Source: JABMPJ01 sp964345005
Lineage (GTDB): Bacteria; Verrucomicrobiota; Kiritimatiellia; UBA8416; JABMPJ01
Reading direction: 5' to 3'
NCBI GenBank assembly: GCA_964345005.1
Contig: CAYFPQ010000006.1
Span: 15,101-79,100, forward strand
DNA: 64,000 nt
The position numbers and the translations under genes were made by a program. The notes below the pieces were generated by a model that was given only the letters and a program-made list of their open reading frames with translations, did no database searches and was not told the DNA's origin. Numbering within the stretch: the first letter of the stretch is position 1; the number at the start of each line of letters is the position of its first letter. This document shows, piece after piece, positions 1-8,942 of this stretch.

Positions 1-1003
1 TGTCTTCCGATTCCACCATGCGGACCTTCACCCGTACATCATTTGCGATACCGCCATGGGTCAGAGCTTCGTAGATGCTTTTATAGGAATCCTGTAGACC
101 GATGTATTTACCGACCACGGCGATTTCAACCTCACCGTACTTCGGTTCAACGAACCGTTTTACCATGGCGCGCCAGTCCGTCACGTCGAGACGATTGACA
201 TGAAGTTTCAGCCTCTCGAGCACGTAGACATCCAGATCCTGAGCCGCGAGCTCCAGCGGCACCTCGTAGATCGTGTTGGCTACATCCTTCTCCTCTACAA
301 CCAGGTTGAGCGGTACGTTGCAGAAAAGCGCCAGTTTCTCGCGGTGCTCCTGCTCCATCGAATGCTCGCAACGGCAAACAAGGATATCCGGGATGATACC
401 GATCGTGCGCAGGATGCCCACCGACTGTTGTGACGGCTTGGTCTTCAGTTCACCGGCCGCGCGGATGTAAGGCACCAGCGTGATGTGCATGAACATCGCA
501 TTGTCATACCCGATATCCTGCCGCACCTGCCGGATCGCCTCCAAGTACGGCAACGACTCGATGTCTCCTACCGTTCCCCCGATCTCGGTAATGACGATAT
601 CGGTCTCGTCGTCGTCCAACGAATAGATTGCATCCTTGATCTCGTTCGTAATATGCGGGATGACCTGAACCGTCTTGCCCAGGTACCCACCCTCACGCTC
701 GCGCGAAATGACCGCACTGTAGATGCGACCCGTGGTGTAGTTGCTCGCCTGTGAGCAAGGCATGCCGGTAAAACGTTCGTAATGGCCTAAGTCAAGGTCG
801 GTCTCGGCACCGTCATTCGTGACATATACCTCACCGTGCTGGAACGGTGACATCGTGCCCGGATCTACGTTGAGATACGGGTCAAGCTTCTGTAACTTCA
901 CCCGGTAGCCACGCCGCTGCAACAGCATCGCCACCGAAGCCGCAGTAAGGCCCTTTCCCAGTGAGGACACGACTCCGCCGGTTACGAAAATGTGTTTGGT
1001 CAT
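1..1003 (-). CDS. pyrG: CTP synthase, N-terminal part (runs off the window)
   Basis: The protein starts MTKHIFVTGGVVSSLGKG, the glycine-rich ATP-binding start of the CTP synthase synthetase domain, and continues with DPYLNVDPGTMSPFQHGEV and ITEIGGTVGDIES, both strongly conserved in PyrG. It converts UTP to CTP with ATP and glutamine in the cytoplasm. About 334 codons are visible; the C-terminal glutaminase domain lies beyond position 1. The ATG at 1001-1003 is preceded by GGAGAGA, a usable ribosome binding site. It begins 16 nt after the purF stop, so purF and pyrG look co-transcribed. Nothing unusual is seen in the part present. Confidence 0.95.
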   Translation of the reverse strand, partial: MTKHIFVTGGVVSSLGKGLTAASVAMLLQRRGYRVKLQKLDPYLNVDPGTMSPFQHGEVYVTNDGAETDLDLGHYERFTGMPCSQASNYTTGRIYSAVISREREGGYLGKTVQVIPHITNEIKDAIYSLDDDETDIVITEIGGTVGDIESLPYLEAIRQVRQDIGYDNAMFMHITLVPYIRAAGELKTKPSQQSVGILRTIGIIPDILVCRCEHSMEQEHREKLALFCNVPLNLVVEEKDVANTIYEVPLELAAQDLDVYVLERLKLHVNRLDVTDWRAMVKRFVEPKYGEVEIAVVGKYIGLQDSYKSIYEALTHGGIANDVRVKVRMVESED

Positions 1004-1019
1004 TCTCTCCATCTTCTCC

Positions 1020-2413
1020 TCAACGATCGAACGGTAGCTCAGGGTTTATCGATTCGTGGCGCCGCTTATCGCCCAGGCCTTCCACGCTTAACGGGTAGTT
1101 GCCCGTAAAGCAGGCCCTGCAGTAATCAGATGCGTTTTCGAAAGGCGAAAGCAGGCCTTCCTCACTCAGGTAGCCCAGCGTATCAGCGCCGATGAACGCA
1201 CGGATCTCCTCGACGCTCTTCCCCCCAGCGATCAACTCCTCGCGTGTGGGGAAATCGATGCCGTAAAAACAGGGGTGAGCAACGGGCGGACAGGAAATCC
1301 TTACGTGGACTTCTTTCGCACCTGCGCTGCGTAGCCACGCCACGCGCCGCTGCACCGTCGTACCCCGCACAATGGAGTCATCCACCACAACANNNNNNNN
1401 NNNNNNNNNNNNNNNNNNNNNNNNNNNNNNNNNNNNNNNNNNNNNNNNNNNNNNNNNNNNNNNNNNNNNNNNNNNNNNNNNNNNNNNNNNNNNNNNNNNN
1501 NNNNNNNNNNNNNNNNNNNNNNNNNNNNNNNNNNCTCCACGGGATGCTCCCTGGCCAGGCACGCTCCATATTGCATCCGTACCGCATGCGCATTGTCTCC
1601 AAATACGATACTGTCCGGTCGCGCAAAGTAGACCAGCTCAAAGACACATTTCGCCCCGTGTGCCGGTGGGTCGGCAAACATGGAACTGTGTATACCTGTT
1701 TCGTCCACCGTAACAAGCTCGCCCGGCTCGACATCGCGCAGGTACTCGGCGCCGGTCTGTGCCATTGCGCAGGTTTCGCTGGCAAATACGTACCCATCGC
1801 CCAACCGGCCAATCGAGAGCGGCCTGAACCCGTATGGATCGCGGGCTGCCATGACGCAATCCTTGGTCATAATCAGGAACGAAAATGCCCCGCGCAGCTC
1901 AGCCAAGGCCCTGGCCACGCGCTGTGGGCGACGACGGTACATGGGGTCCGCCAGTATGTGGACCAGCACCTCGCTGTCCGTGCTGGTCTGGAAAATCGCG
2001 CCCGCATCCTGATACATCCGACGGAGTTGGTCCGCATTCGTGAGGTTGCCGTTGTGAGCCAGCGCCCAGATACCATCCACGCACTCGACGACAAGGGGCT
2101 GAACGTTGTGGATACGAGTGGAACCCGTCGTCGAATAGCGTACATGCCCAATCCCCCGGTTCCAGTCCTGCGGGAGGACAGATGGATCCGCAAAAACCTC
2201 GCTGACCAGGCCCTGGCCTTTGTGAGAGCGTATGTGAGCACCATCGCTGACGACAATACCACACCCCTCCTGGCCACGATGCTGAAGCGCGAAGAGGCCG
2301 CGATAGATCAGTCCGGCAGCCTGCTCCGCGCCGAAGACACCGAAGATGCCGCACTCCTCCCTGGGGCTGTCAAATTGTAGATGCACGCTCTTCGTCTGCA
2401 CAGGCCGTCTCAT
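1020..2413 (-). CDS. purF: Amidophosphoribosyltransferase, interrupted by an assembly gap
   Basis: First enzyme of purine synthesis: PRPP plus glutamine gives phosphoribosylamine. The class II glutaminase domain starts after a short propeptide, with the nucleophile cysteine in EECGIFGVFG, followed by LQHRGQEGCGI. After the gap the PRPP-binding motif VVVDDSIVRGTT is intact, and CRACFTGNYP near the C-terminus matches the iron-sulfur ligands of the Bacillus subtilis-type enzyme. The two halves are in different frames across the Ns; this is a gap-size artefact and not evidence of a broken gene. I chose ATG 2413; a TTG at 2473 would add 20 residues with no better ribosome binding site. pyrG follows 16 nt downstream. 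Confidence 0.93.
1393..1534. other. Assembly gap (142 N) inside purF
   Basis: A run of 142 Ns. Flanking codons end at HPVE and resume at VVVDDS. In B. subtilis PurF about 67 residues (about 201 nt) lie between these points, so the drawn gap is probably about 60 nt too short, and its length also breaks the reading frame. Confidence 0.97.
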
Positions 2414-2509
2414 CGTGTGTAGCTTACCGTCCGGTTCGCACGGCACGGTACAACACGACTTTTGAACAATCAAGAAATAAAGAGACGAGAGCCGTTTTCG
2501 CCGTCACGG

Positions 2510-3601
2510 CTACCCCAGCATACGGACCAGAAGCAGCTCCATCACGACGTCGTCCGGCGTGCGGCTACTCACGAGTTCGGCATGGGCCTGCACCAAGGCC
2601 TGGCGACACAATTCCAACTCTTTGGCAGAGAATTTGGAAGCCTGTTCTGCCAACAGGAGAAGGCGATAAGGGTGTTCTTTGCGCGGATCACGCCCAAAGT
2701 CCTCCGACAGGATGTCGTCTACTTCGGACGGCAGGTCAGTCCACACGGCCTGCTTACCGCGACCACTTCCCTGCGCCTTCAACCATCGTCTATTGATGGC
2801 CTCACGAAGGAGCTGCAGCTGGGCGATGCGATTCTCAATCCCGCGGATCAACATGAACGCGGGCTGCCGTTCGAAGATGAGCTGCTTCAGAACGCCCAAC
2901 GCACGGGGCAAGTCGCGGCGCCCCACGGCATCGGCCAAGTCCCATCCCACGGCTTCACGCGATGCGCTCGTGACCGCATCCACATCTGCAATCCCGACAG
3001 TGTCGCGTTCACCCGTATACGCAGCCAGTTTCTCGACTTCCGATACGATCTGGCGGGAATCCAGCCCTACGCGCTCCAGGAACACCCGCACGGTATCCCG
3101 GCGCACCTTCAGTCCGGCTGCCTGGAACTGTTCTCCGGCGAAACGTTCCGCCTCTTCCTCTGCGACGCGCGCTCTTGCCGCCTGCGCGTACTCGTGAATC
3201 TCGCCGGAAGATTTGCACACCTTAAAGAAGGCTGACCGCTTGTCCGTTCCCGTGGCAGAGACCACCAGGGACTGACCGCCCGGAAGTCCTGCCTTAATCA
3301 GTTCCGTGAGACGCGCTACGGCGGCCTTGGCTGCCTCGCTCTTAGCAACCTGGGCCGTCCCGAGGAATGTGGCGCCACGCAGCCATACCGCCTTCTCGGC
3401 GCTGAACAGTCCCGAAGTCTGTAGCGCTTCGAGACAATCACCCACGGCGGCAGTTACTTCATCTCCATTGGCAGCGTCGGCATCGACGATCTCCCGCGCC
3501 ATAACATTCTCAGCGGGAGCCAGTTCGTCCATGATCTCCGCTGCCTTGGCCGAAACCCGGTACTCGTCCTCGCCATACACCAGATATACCTGCTGAACCA
3601 T
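2510..3601 (-). CDS. holA: DNA polymerase III subunit delta
   Basis: This 363-residue protein has the HolA pattern: an N-terminal region beginning MVQQVYLVYGEDEYRV (the YLxxGEDxYR signature of the clamp-loader delta subunit), a degenerate AAA+ module without a Walker A loop, and a C-terminal helical collar region with FMLIRGIENRIAQL. Delta opens the beta sliding clamp as part of the clamp loader. It lies upstream of purF on the same strand with a gap of about 95 nt and is divergent from the HD-domain gene at 3675; the 73-nt space between them must hold both promoters. Confidence 0.9.
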   Translation of the reverse strand: MVQQVYLVYGEDEYRVSAKAAEIMDELAPAENVMAREIVDADAANGDEVTAAVGDCLEALQTSGLFSAEKAVWLRGATFLGTAQVAKSEAAKAAVARLTELIKAGLPGGQSLVVSATGTDKRSAFFKVCKSSGEIHEYAQAARARVAEEEAERFAGEQFQAAGLKVRRDTVRVFLERVGLDSRQIVSEVEKLAAYTGERDTVGIADVDAVTSASREAVGWDLADAVGRRDLPRALGVLKQLIFERQPAFMLIRGIENRIAQLQLLREAINRRWLKAQGSGRGKQAVWTDLPSEVDDILSEDFGRDPRKEHPYRLLLLAEQASKFSAKELELCRQALVQAHAELVSSRTPDDVVMELLLVRMLG

Positions 3602-3674
3602 GAATTCACCATACGAGATCGGCCCCTAATCGGCAATCGACAATCCTCTGCCCACCCCATACTATTTCTCTGCA

Positions 3675-5297
3675 ATGAAGAGCTCGGTGTCAAAAGAGCG
3701 CGCCCGCAAGATCCGGACGCGTGAGAAGAAAGCCGGAAAGGGCGCGTCGGATCACATACCGATGCTGCAGAGACCGGTTTGTGGACTGCTGTTGGCCCTC
3801 GTGCTGTGGTTAGTGAGCGTTGTCATTGTACATATCGACCAGTTATTTGGCGGTGCAGTGGCCAACGTACCGGGCCTCAACATTCTGAGTGACGCTGTAT
3901 TTCTTCTGGCCGGGCTGTTCGCCGTTGCTGTCTCACTGCAGATGGTGGTGCCTCGCAAGATGCGAAATAACGCTCGCGTTCTGCTGCTGGTTCTGATGGC
4001 TCTGGTGGCGACAGCAGCCGCGCAACTCACGGTCTACGGAGCACACACCACGTTCCCGATCCGCCCGGAAATCATGGTTTTTCTCATGCCGGTCGCCCTC
4101 GCCCCTCTCATGGCAACGATTATGCTGGGAGGCATCACCGGCGCGCTTCTCGGGTTCTGGACCAGTCTGGTCATGGCGGTCATGCTTGATCGCAGTTTTG
4201 CCGTTCTGATCACGGGCATCGTCGCGAGCGTGGTGACTGCGCGCATTGCGCACCAGGTCAGAACACGCGCCAAGGTGATACGCACTGGTGTCGTGGTGGG
4301 GCTGGCCGAGGTAACGCTTGTCCTTGCTGTGACAGCTCTGAATTGGCGAAACACGGACATCATGCTCGTGTTTGACCAGGCTGGAGCCTGTTTGCTGAGT
4401 GGATTTCTGTCCGCCCTGTTAGTGCTCTTGATTCTCCCCGCATTCGAGTCCATGTTCCAAATCACAACGAACCTGACCCTGCTCGAGCTCACCGATCTCA
4501 GCCACCCCCTGCTTCAGCGCCTGGCCATGGAAGCCCCCGGCACGTATCATCACAGCCTGATCGTGGCGAACCTGGCCCAGGTTGCGGCCGATGAGATAGG
4601 GGCCAATTCACTCCTTGCCCGCGTCTGCGCGTACTTCCATGACGTCGGGAAACTCACGAAGCCGGATTTCTTCGCGGAGAATCTCAGCCAGCGAGGCAAT
4701 CCGCATGACGACCTTCCTCCGAGCATGAGCACGTTGGTCATCACAGCGCACGTCAAAGAAGGTTTGTCCCTGGCCATAATGCACAAGCTCCCTACGCCGG
4801 TCAAAGCGGTCATTCGCGAGCACCACGGCACCAGCGTCGTCTCCTGTTTTCATCACAAGGCAAAATCTCAGAAGGAGAGCGAGGTTGTCGGCGGTAATGA
4901 GCGAGTCGATGAAGGTGATTTCCGCTATCCGGGCCCCCGTCCATCGTTCAAGGAATCCGCTATCATCTGCCTGGCTGACTCTATTGAAGCCGCCTCGCGC
5001 ACCATTGAAAAAGCCACTCCAGGCAATATTGAGCAGCTTGTGGACAGCATCGTCAACCGGAAGATCACGGACGGCCAGCTTGATGATTGTGAGCTGTCCC
5101 TGCAAGAACTGACACGCGTAAAGCGCTCATTTGTTTTCACGCTGACGAATATGCTTCACGGGCGAGTGCCCTACCCTCAGGATGAAGATAATCAACAGTC
5201 AAGACCGTTGGCAAACGGACGAAGCGAAGGTAAGAGCGCTGGTCGAGCATCTCCTGAACCGGGCCGAGGGCCCGGCGAAGGAAAGTCGCCCTCGTGA
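3675..5297 (+). CDS. 7TM-HD family phosphohydrolase (PgpH-like) without the extracellular domain
   Basis: The protein has a basic N-terminus, several hydrophobic segments (about residues 35-260) and a C-terminal cytoplasmic HD domain with YHHS (about 291-294), FHDVGK (about 321-326), ITAHV and EHHGT, the metal ligands of PgpH/YqfF phosphodiesterases that degrade cyclic di-AMP. Known PgpH proteins are about 700 residues, with a large extracellular domain after the first membrane helix. Here the first helix (about 36-54) is followed by only a short stretch before the next one, giving 540 residues. The last 116 nt overlap ybeY in another frame and encode a low-complexity Gly/Ser/Pro/Arg tail. 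The HD-ybeY gene order is common in bacteria. Confidence 0.85.
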   Translation: MKSSVSKERARKIRTREKKAGKGASDHIPMLQRPVCGLLLALVLWLVSVVIVHIDQLFGGAVANVPGLNILSDAVFLLAGLFAVAVSLQMVVPRKMRNNARVLLLVLMALVATAAAQLTVYGAHTTFPIRPEIMVFLMPVALAPLMATIMLGGITGALLGFWTSLVMAVMLDRSFAVLITGIVASVVTARIAHQVRTRAKVIRTGVVVGLAEVTLVLAVTALNWRNTDIMLVFDQAGACLLSGFLSALLVLLILPAFESMFQITTNLTLLELTDLSHPLLQRLAMEAPGTYHHSLIVANLAQVAADEIGANSLLARVCAYFHDVGKLTKPDFFAENLSQRGNPHDDLPPSMSTLVITAHVKEGLSLAIMHKLPTPVKAVIREHHGTSVVSCFHHKAKSQKESEVVGGNERVDEGDFRYPGPRPSFKESAIICLADSIEAASRTIEKATPGNIEQLVDSIVNRKITDGQLDDCELSLQELTRVKRSFVFTLTNMLHGRVPYPQDEDNQQSRPLANGRSEGKSAGRASPEPGRGPGEGKSPS

Positions 5298-5658
5298 CTT
5301 GTCCGTCATCCTTATGGATGATGCGGGAATCACCGAGGTGAACGAAGCCTTGCTTCACCACGAGGGCCCGACCGACGTGATCACGGTTCGCTACCGCGCC
5401 GTCCCGGGCGAACCTGAACAGGGAGATGTTGCAGAGCTATATGTAAACGTGCAGCGCGCTGCACAGTTGTCCCGCCGAAGATGGCCTGCCGGGCGCGAAC
5501 TGGCACTGTACTTGGCCCACGGCTGCGACCACCTCACCGGGGCGGACGATGCTACACTGGTTCAGCGGATACGAATGCGACTGCGCGAACTGAGGTGGCT
5601 GCGGAACGCAGAAAGACAGGGCCACGAGCTAGATGCCATCTTGAACGAGAACAACTAA
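5182..5658 (+). CDS. ybeY: Endoribonuclease YbeY / rRNA maturation factor
   Basis: The 158-residue protein matches YbeY: MxDDAGITEVN, then the PTDVITV segment, and the zinc motif at LAHGCDHLTGADD. The usual motif is HGxLHLxGyDH; here the third histidine position reads Asp, so the third zinc ligand is altered or moved. YbeY trims rRNA precursors and takes part in ribosome quality control in the cytoplasm. The start ATG 5182 lies inside the end of the HD gene and is preceded by CAGG; starting later would remove the first conserved strand. DUF502 begins 20 nt after the stop, so these genes form one transcription unit. Confidence 0.86.
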   Translation: MKIINSQDRWQTDEAKVRALVEHLLNRAEGPAKESRPRDLSVILMDDAGITEVNEALLHHEGPTDVITVRYRAVPGEPEQGDVAELYVNVQRAAQLSRRRWPAGRELALYLAHGCDHLTGADDATLVQRIRMRLRELRWLRNAERQGHELDAILNENN

Positions 5659-5677
5659 ACCACGAGACCGAGTCACC

Positions 5678-6436
5678 ATGATCAACGGCATTGCCAAGCG
5701 TATTCGAGCCAATATCCTGGTCGGGTTCTTCCTGACCGTACCGATAGTGGCCACTATCCTGATCTTCAACTTCCTTTTTGACCTGGCTACAGGTTGGTTG
5801 CCACCGAGCATCATGCCGGAGATGCGCGCCACATGGAGTGGCCAACTCCTCCTGCAAATCATTACCCTTCTCGCTATACTTATCGCCTGTGGCCTTGTCG
5901 GACTGTTCACACGAAACATTCTGGGACGACACCTGTTCCGCTTCAGCGATACGCTCCTCGCACGTATTCCGGTCATCAAGGGGATCTATGTCTCCGTTCG
6001 CCAGATCAGCGAATCCCTCTTTACACAGCGCAAGACTCTCTTCAAAGAAGTCGTCATGGTTGAGTATCCCCGCAAAGGCCTGCATTCCCTCGCCTTCGTG
6101 ACTGCGCGCGTTCCTGATGACATGGCGACGCATTTGATAAAGGGCCGCGACCGGTCGGAGTGCGTGAGTGTGTTCATTCCGACAACACCCAACCCCACCT
6201 CCGGCGTCCTGATTCTGCTCCCTCGCTCCGAAACGATTCCCATTAATATGGATGTAGGCGAAGCCCTGACATTCATCATGTCAGCCGGTGCCGTCTCGCC
6301 AGGCGAGAGTGGAAGCGCCGCCCCTACCCTCCTCGACAAGCTTGAAGCGTGGCTCAGGCAAGGCGATGAGCCCCCAACTAGCGCATCCCACAACAGCCAG
6401 GAACCAACGACAGATGTCGACAGAGCACAAAGCTGA
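5678..6436 (+). CDS. DUF502 family membrane protein
   Basis: A 252-residue protein with two membrane helices near the N-terminus (about residues 12-35 and 58-85) followed by LARIPVIKGIYVSVRQ and FIPTTPNPTSG, both hallmarks of DUF502. The role of the family is not established; members occur widely next to housekeeping genes. The C-terminus is hydrophilic. The gene overlaps mgtE by 23 nt, which suggests translational coupling. Confidence 0.85.
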   Translation: MINGIAKRIRANILVGFFLTVPIVATILIFNFLFDLATGWLPPSIMPEMRATWSGQLLLQIITLLAILIACGLVGLFTRNILGRHLFRFSDTLLARIPVIKGIYVSVRQISESLFTQRKTLFKEVVMVEYPRKGLHSLAFVTARVPDDMATHLIKGRDRSECVSVFIPTTPNPTSGVLILLPRSETIPINMDVGEALTFIMSAGAVSPGESGSAAPTLLDKLEAWLRQGDEPPTSASHNSQEPTTDVDRAQS

Positions 6437-7793
6437 GGACCGGGTCCTCGCACTGGTCGAACAGGAAGACTGGAAACAGGTTGCGGCTGCTATCGAGGAC
6501 TGGCATCCGGCCGATATTGCAGACCTGATCGAACAGGCTAGCGACGACGTTCACCGCCGGCTGTTTGACCTGGTGCGTGAAGACGTCCGACCAGACGTGC
6601 TGGCCGAACTCGAGCGTGAAGCCGAGACCGACCTGGTCGAGACCATGACCAATTCGGAGCTCTCCGACATCGTCGAGGAGATGGCTCCAGACGACGCTGC
6701 AGACGTCCTCGGCGACCTTCCTGAAGAGCGGACAGAGACCGTGCTCCAGCTCATGGAGACAGAGGAATCCGAAGACGTCCGCAAGCTACTCGGCTACGAG
6801 GAAGAGAGCGCCGGTGGGATTATGACGACGGACGTCGTCGTTATGAGGGAACAACAGACCGTTGAGGAGGCGCTTCAGGCCATCGCCTACCTCGACACCA
6901 ATGAACGGTTTCACTATGCGAACATTATCGACCGTGCCAACCGCCTCATCGGCTACATCGATGTCTGGGAACTCCTGCGCGAGCGTAACCGCAGCCGAAG
7001 GCTTGGCGAACTGGCCCACCGCGACTTCAAGGCCGCCGTTGTGACGATGGACCAGGAGGAGGTGGCTCACATGATGAGCCGCTATGACCTCGCGGTTATT
7101 CCTGTCGTGGACGAGAGCGGCATTCTGGTCGGACGAATCACCGGCGACGACGTGATTGACGTCATTGAAGAGGAGGCATCGGAAGACATTTTCAAGATGG
7201 CTGGATCCGATGACGCCGAACTGGAGGACAGCTCGATCGTTAAGAGCTGCATGGTCCGCTTGCCATGGCTTTTTGTGACCCTCCTGGGAAGCGTGGTCAC
7301 AGCCTTGATCCTGCGACATTACCAGAGCTACACATACCTTTCGGGCCTCCTCATCCTCGTGGCCTTCGTGCCGGCTGTCCTCGCCATGGGCGGCAATACG
7401 GGAATCCAATCCTCCACGTTGGTGGTACGCAGTCTTGCCCTTGGCACCATAAGGAAGGGCAAGCTCTTCTCAGTCCTGGGGCGCGAGATCCTCACTGGTG
7501 GGCTGATGGGACTGATCTGTGGCACGGTCATAGGGGTCGTGGCACGGTTCATCGTCGGTCAGCCGGACAACCTGCCGTTCTCGCCGGTGCACGTCGGTAC
7601 CGTAGTCGGTCTGGCCCTCTTCTCAGCCATGACCTTTGCGGCTCTTTTTGGGGCCCTCGTACCGTTGGTGCTCGACCGTTGCCGTATCGATCCTGCTATG
7701 GCCAGCGGCCCATTCGTCACGATCACGAACGATATATCGGCGCTACTGATCTACTTCGGCGTCACCATCCTGATGCTTTCAAAGGTGGTGTAA
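6414..7793 (+). CDS. mgtE: Magnesium transporter MgtE
   Basis: The 459-residue protein has the three MgtE parts: an N-terminal superhelical domain rich in acidic residues (EEMAPDDAADVLGDLPEE), a CBS pair with AGGIMTTDVV and GRITGDDVIDVIEEEASED, and a C-terminal five-helix pore region containing PAVLAMGGNTGIQSSTLVVR. MgtE is a homodimeric Mg2+ channel gated by intracellular Mg2+ bound to the N and CBS domains. I chose ATG 6414, with AGGAA upstream, over a start at 6288 that would run through the DUF502 gene. The next feature is a palindromic repeat lying between this gene and the convergent gene at 7938. Confidence 0.95.
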   Translation: MSTEHKAEDRVLALVEQEDWKQVAAAIEDWHPADIADLIEQASDDVHRRLFDLVREDVRPDVLAELEREAETDLVETMTNSELSDIVEEMAPDDAADVLGDLPEERTETVLQLMETEESEDVRKLLGYEEESAGGIMTTDVVVMREQQTVEEALQAIAYLDTNERFHYANIIDRANRLIGYIDVWELLRERNRSRRLGELAHRDFKAAVVTMDQEEVAHMMSRYDLAVIPVVDESGILVGRITGDDVIDVIEEEASEDIFKMAGSDDAELEDSSIVKSCMVRLPWLFVTLLGSVVTALILRHYQSYTYLSGLLILVAFVPAVLAMGGNTGIQSSTLVVRSLALGTIRKGKLFSVLGREILTGGLMGLICGTVIGVVARFIVGQPDNLPFSPVHVGTVVGLALFSAMTFAALFGALVPLVLDRCRIDPAMASGPFVTITNDISALLIYFGVTILMLSKVV

Positions 7794-7835
7794 TAGCGGG
7801 GTGGCCGCGGGGGGCCCTGCAAATGCAGATGATTG

Positions 7836-7920
7836 CGGCTCGCTCGGAGAACTCGCCCTACCTGACAGTGGGCATTTCTTCGACCAGAATAAGGTAGGGC
7901 GAGCTGTCCCCAGCGAGCCG
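7836..7920. repeat. Palindromic repeat family 1, copy A
   Basis: Imperfect inverted repeat, arms 7837-7863 and 7892-7920, containing CTCGCCCTACCT and its complement AGGTAGGGCGAG. It lies between the convergent ends of mgtE and the PpiC gene, where the stem could also stop transcription. Two further copies lie in gspK (18138-18207) and gspI (19382-19452). Confidence 0.9.
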
Positions 7921-7937
7921 TCTTCTCTTCCGGGTTC

Positions 7938-8942
7938 CTACTCTTCGGGAATCGGCTGTCCCTTAACGACAATGTCGGCACCTTCGCGCAGTGACTGAAT
8001 GTATTCCCGGACGACCGTGTCCTGCTTGCGCCGCTTAAGCATGCCACGCACCTCCTCCTGAGAGGCTATGCCTTCAGCCTGCTTGTCCGTCACTTTGACG
8101 ATGTGGAAACCAAACTGAGTTTCGAACACCGGACCAACCGCTCCCACTTCCTGACTGAAAGCTGCATCCTCGAACGGCTTCGCCATGCGCCCGCGTGTGA
8201 AGAAGTCGAGATCGCCGCCCTGCCGGCCCGATGGACACGCGCTATGCTCCTTGGCCAGCGCGGCGAAATCGGCACCATCCAGGATCTGCTGACGAATACC
8301 TTCCAATTCCTCCATCCTTTCAGCCTTCGAGGATTCATCGTCCGAAGCATCGGTCTTCACGAGAATGTGACTGGCCCGTACCCGCTCAGGGCGCTTCAGC
8401 TGCTCCGCGTTCTCCGCGATGAAGGCCGCAGTCTCTTCATCCGATACTTCGAGGCGCTCCTTCAGCTGCTGTTCCAGCAACTTATTGATCTTCATGCCAT
8501 CCGTTACGTCCTCGACCAGCCCTACCTCTCCTCGAGGATTCTCGGCCACGATAGACTCCAGCGTCCGTCCCTCGGGGAGATTATCCTTTATCCGCTCGAT
8601 CGCCGCATCGATCTCCTCTTGCGACGCCGTGATGCCCCGTCGCTCGACCTCCTCCAAGAGCAGTGTCTTCACAACGAACTGGTCGGCCGCCGCGAAAGCC
8701 AGTCGGTCACGACCCGCCTCAAGTTGCTCATCAGGCACCCGCCCCCGCATGGCGGCGAGTTGCATGTCTACAAGCCTATCGACTTCCGCCTTCGTGAGCA
8801 CCTTGCCATTCACGGAGGCAACCACTTCGCCTTCCGGGACGCTCGAAGCAACATCTTCCTTCTTGCTGCACCCCGCACCTACAAGAACCGCCACCAGCAC
8901 AAAGGCCAGCCCGCCACGCCATCCCAGACTCCTAATCTGCAT
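7938..8942 (-). CDS. PpiC-type peptidyl-prolyl isomerase lipoprotein (SurA/PrsA-like)
   Basis: The N-terminus has a signal peptide and a lipobox ending VGAGC, so the mature protein is probably lipid-anchored. It has a SurA-type N-terminal helical domain (EVVASVNGKVLTKAEVDRL) and one parvulin domain: RASHILVKT, GGDLDFFTRGRMAKPFEDA and QFGFHIVKV. Such proteins fold exported proteins outside the inner membrane. I chose the ATG at 8942 over one at 8984 because it gives a short basic n-region and overlaps the end of recO by 11 nt, typical of coupling. It is about 334 residues, usual for a one-parvulin SurA/PrsA relative. Confidence 0.9.
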   Translation of the reverse strand: MQIRSLGWRGGLAFVLVAVLVGAGCSKKEDVASSVPEGEVVASVNGKVLTKAEVDRLVDMQLAAMRGRVPDEQLEAGRDRLAFAAADQFVVKTLLLEEVERRGITASQEEIDAAIERIKDNLPEGRTLESIVAENPRGEVGLVEDVTDGMKINKLLEQQLKERLEVSDEETAAFIAENAEQLKRPERVRASHILVKTDASDDESSKAERMEELEGIRQQILDGADFAALAKEHSACPSGRQGGDLDFFTRGRMAKPFEDAAFSQEVGAVGPVFETQFGFHIVKVTDKQAEGIASQEEVRGMLKRRKQDTVVREYIQSLREGADIVVKGQPIPEE

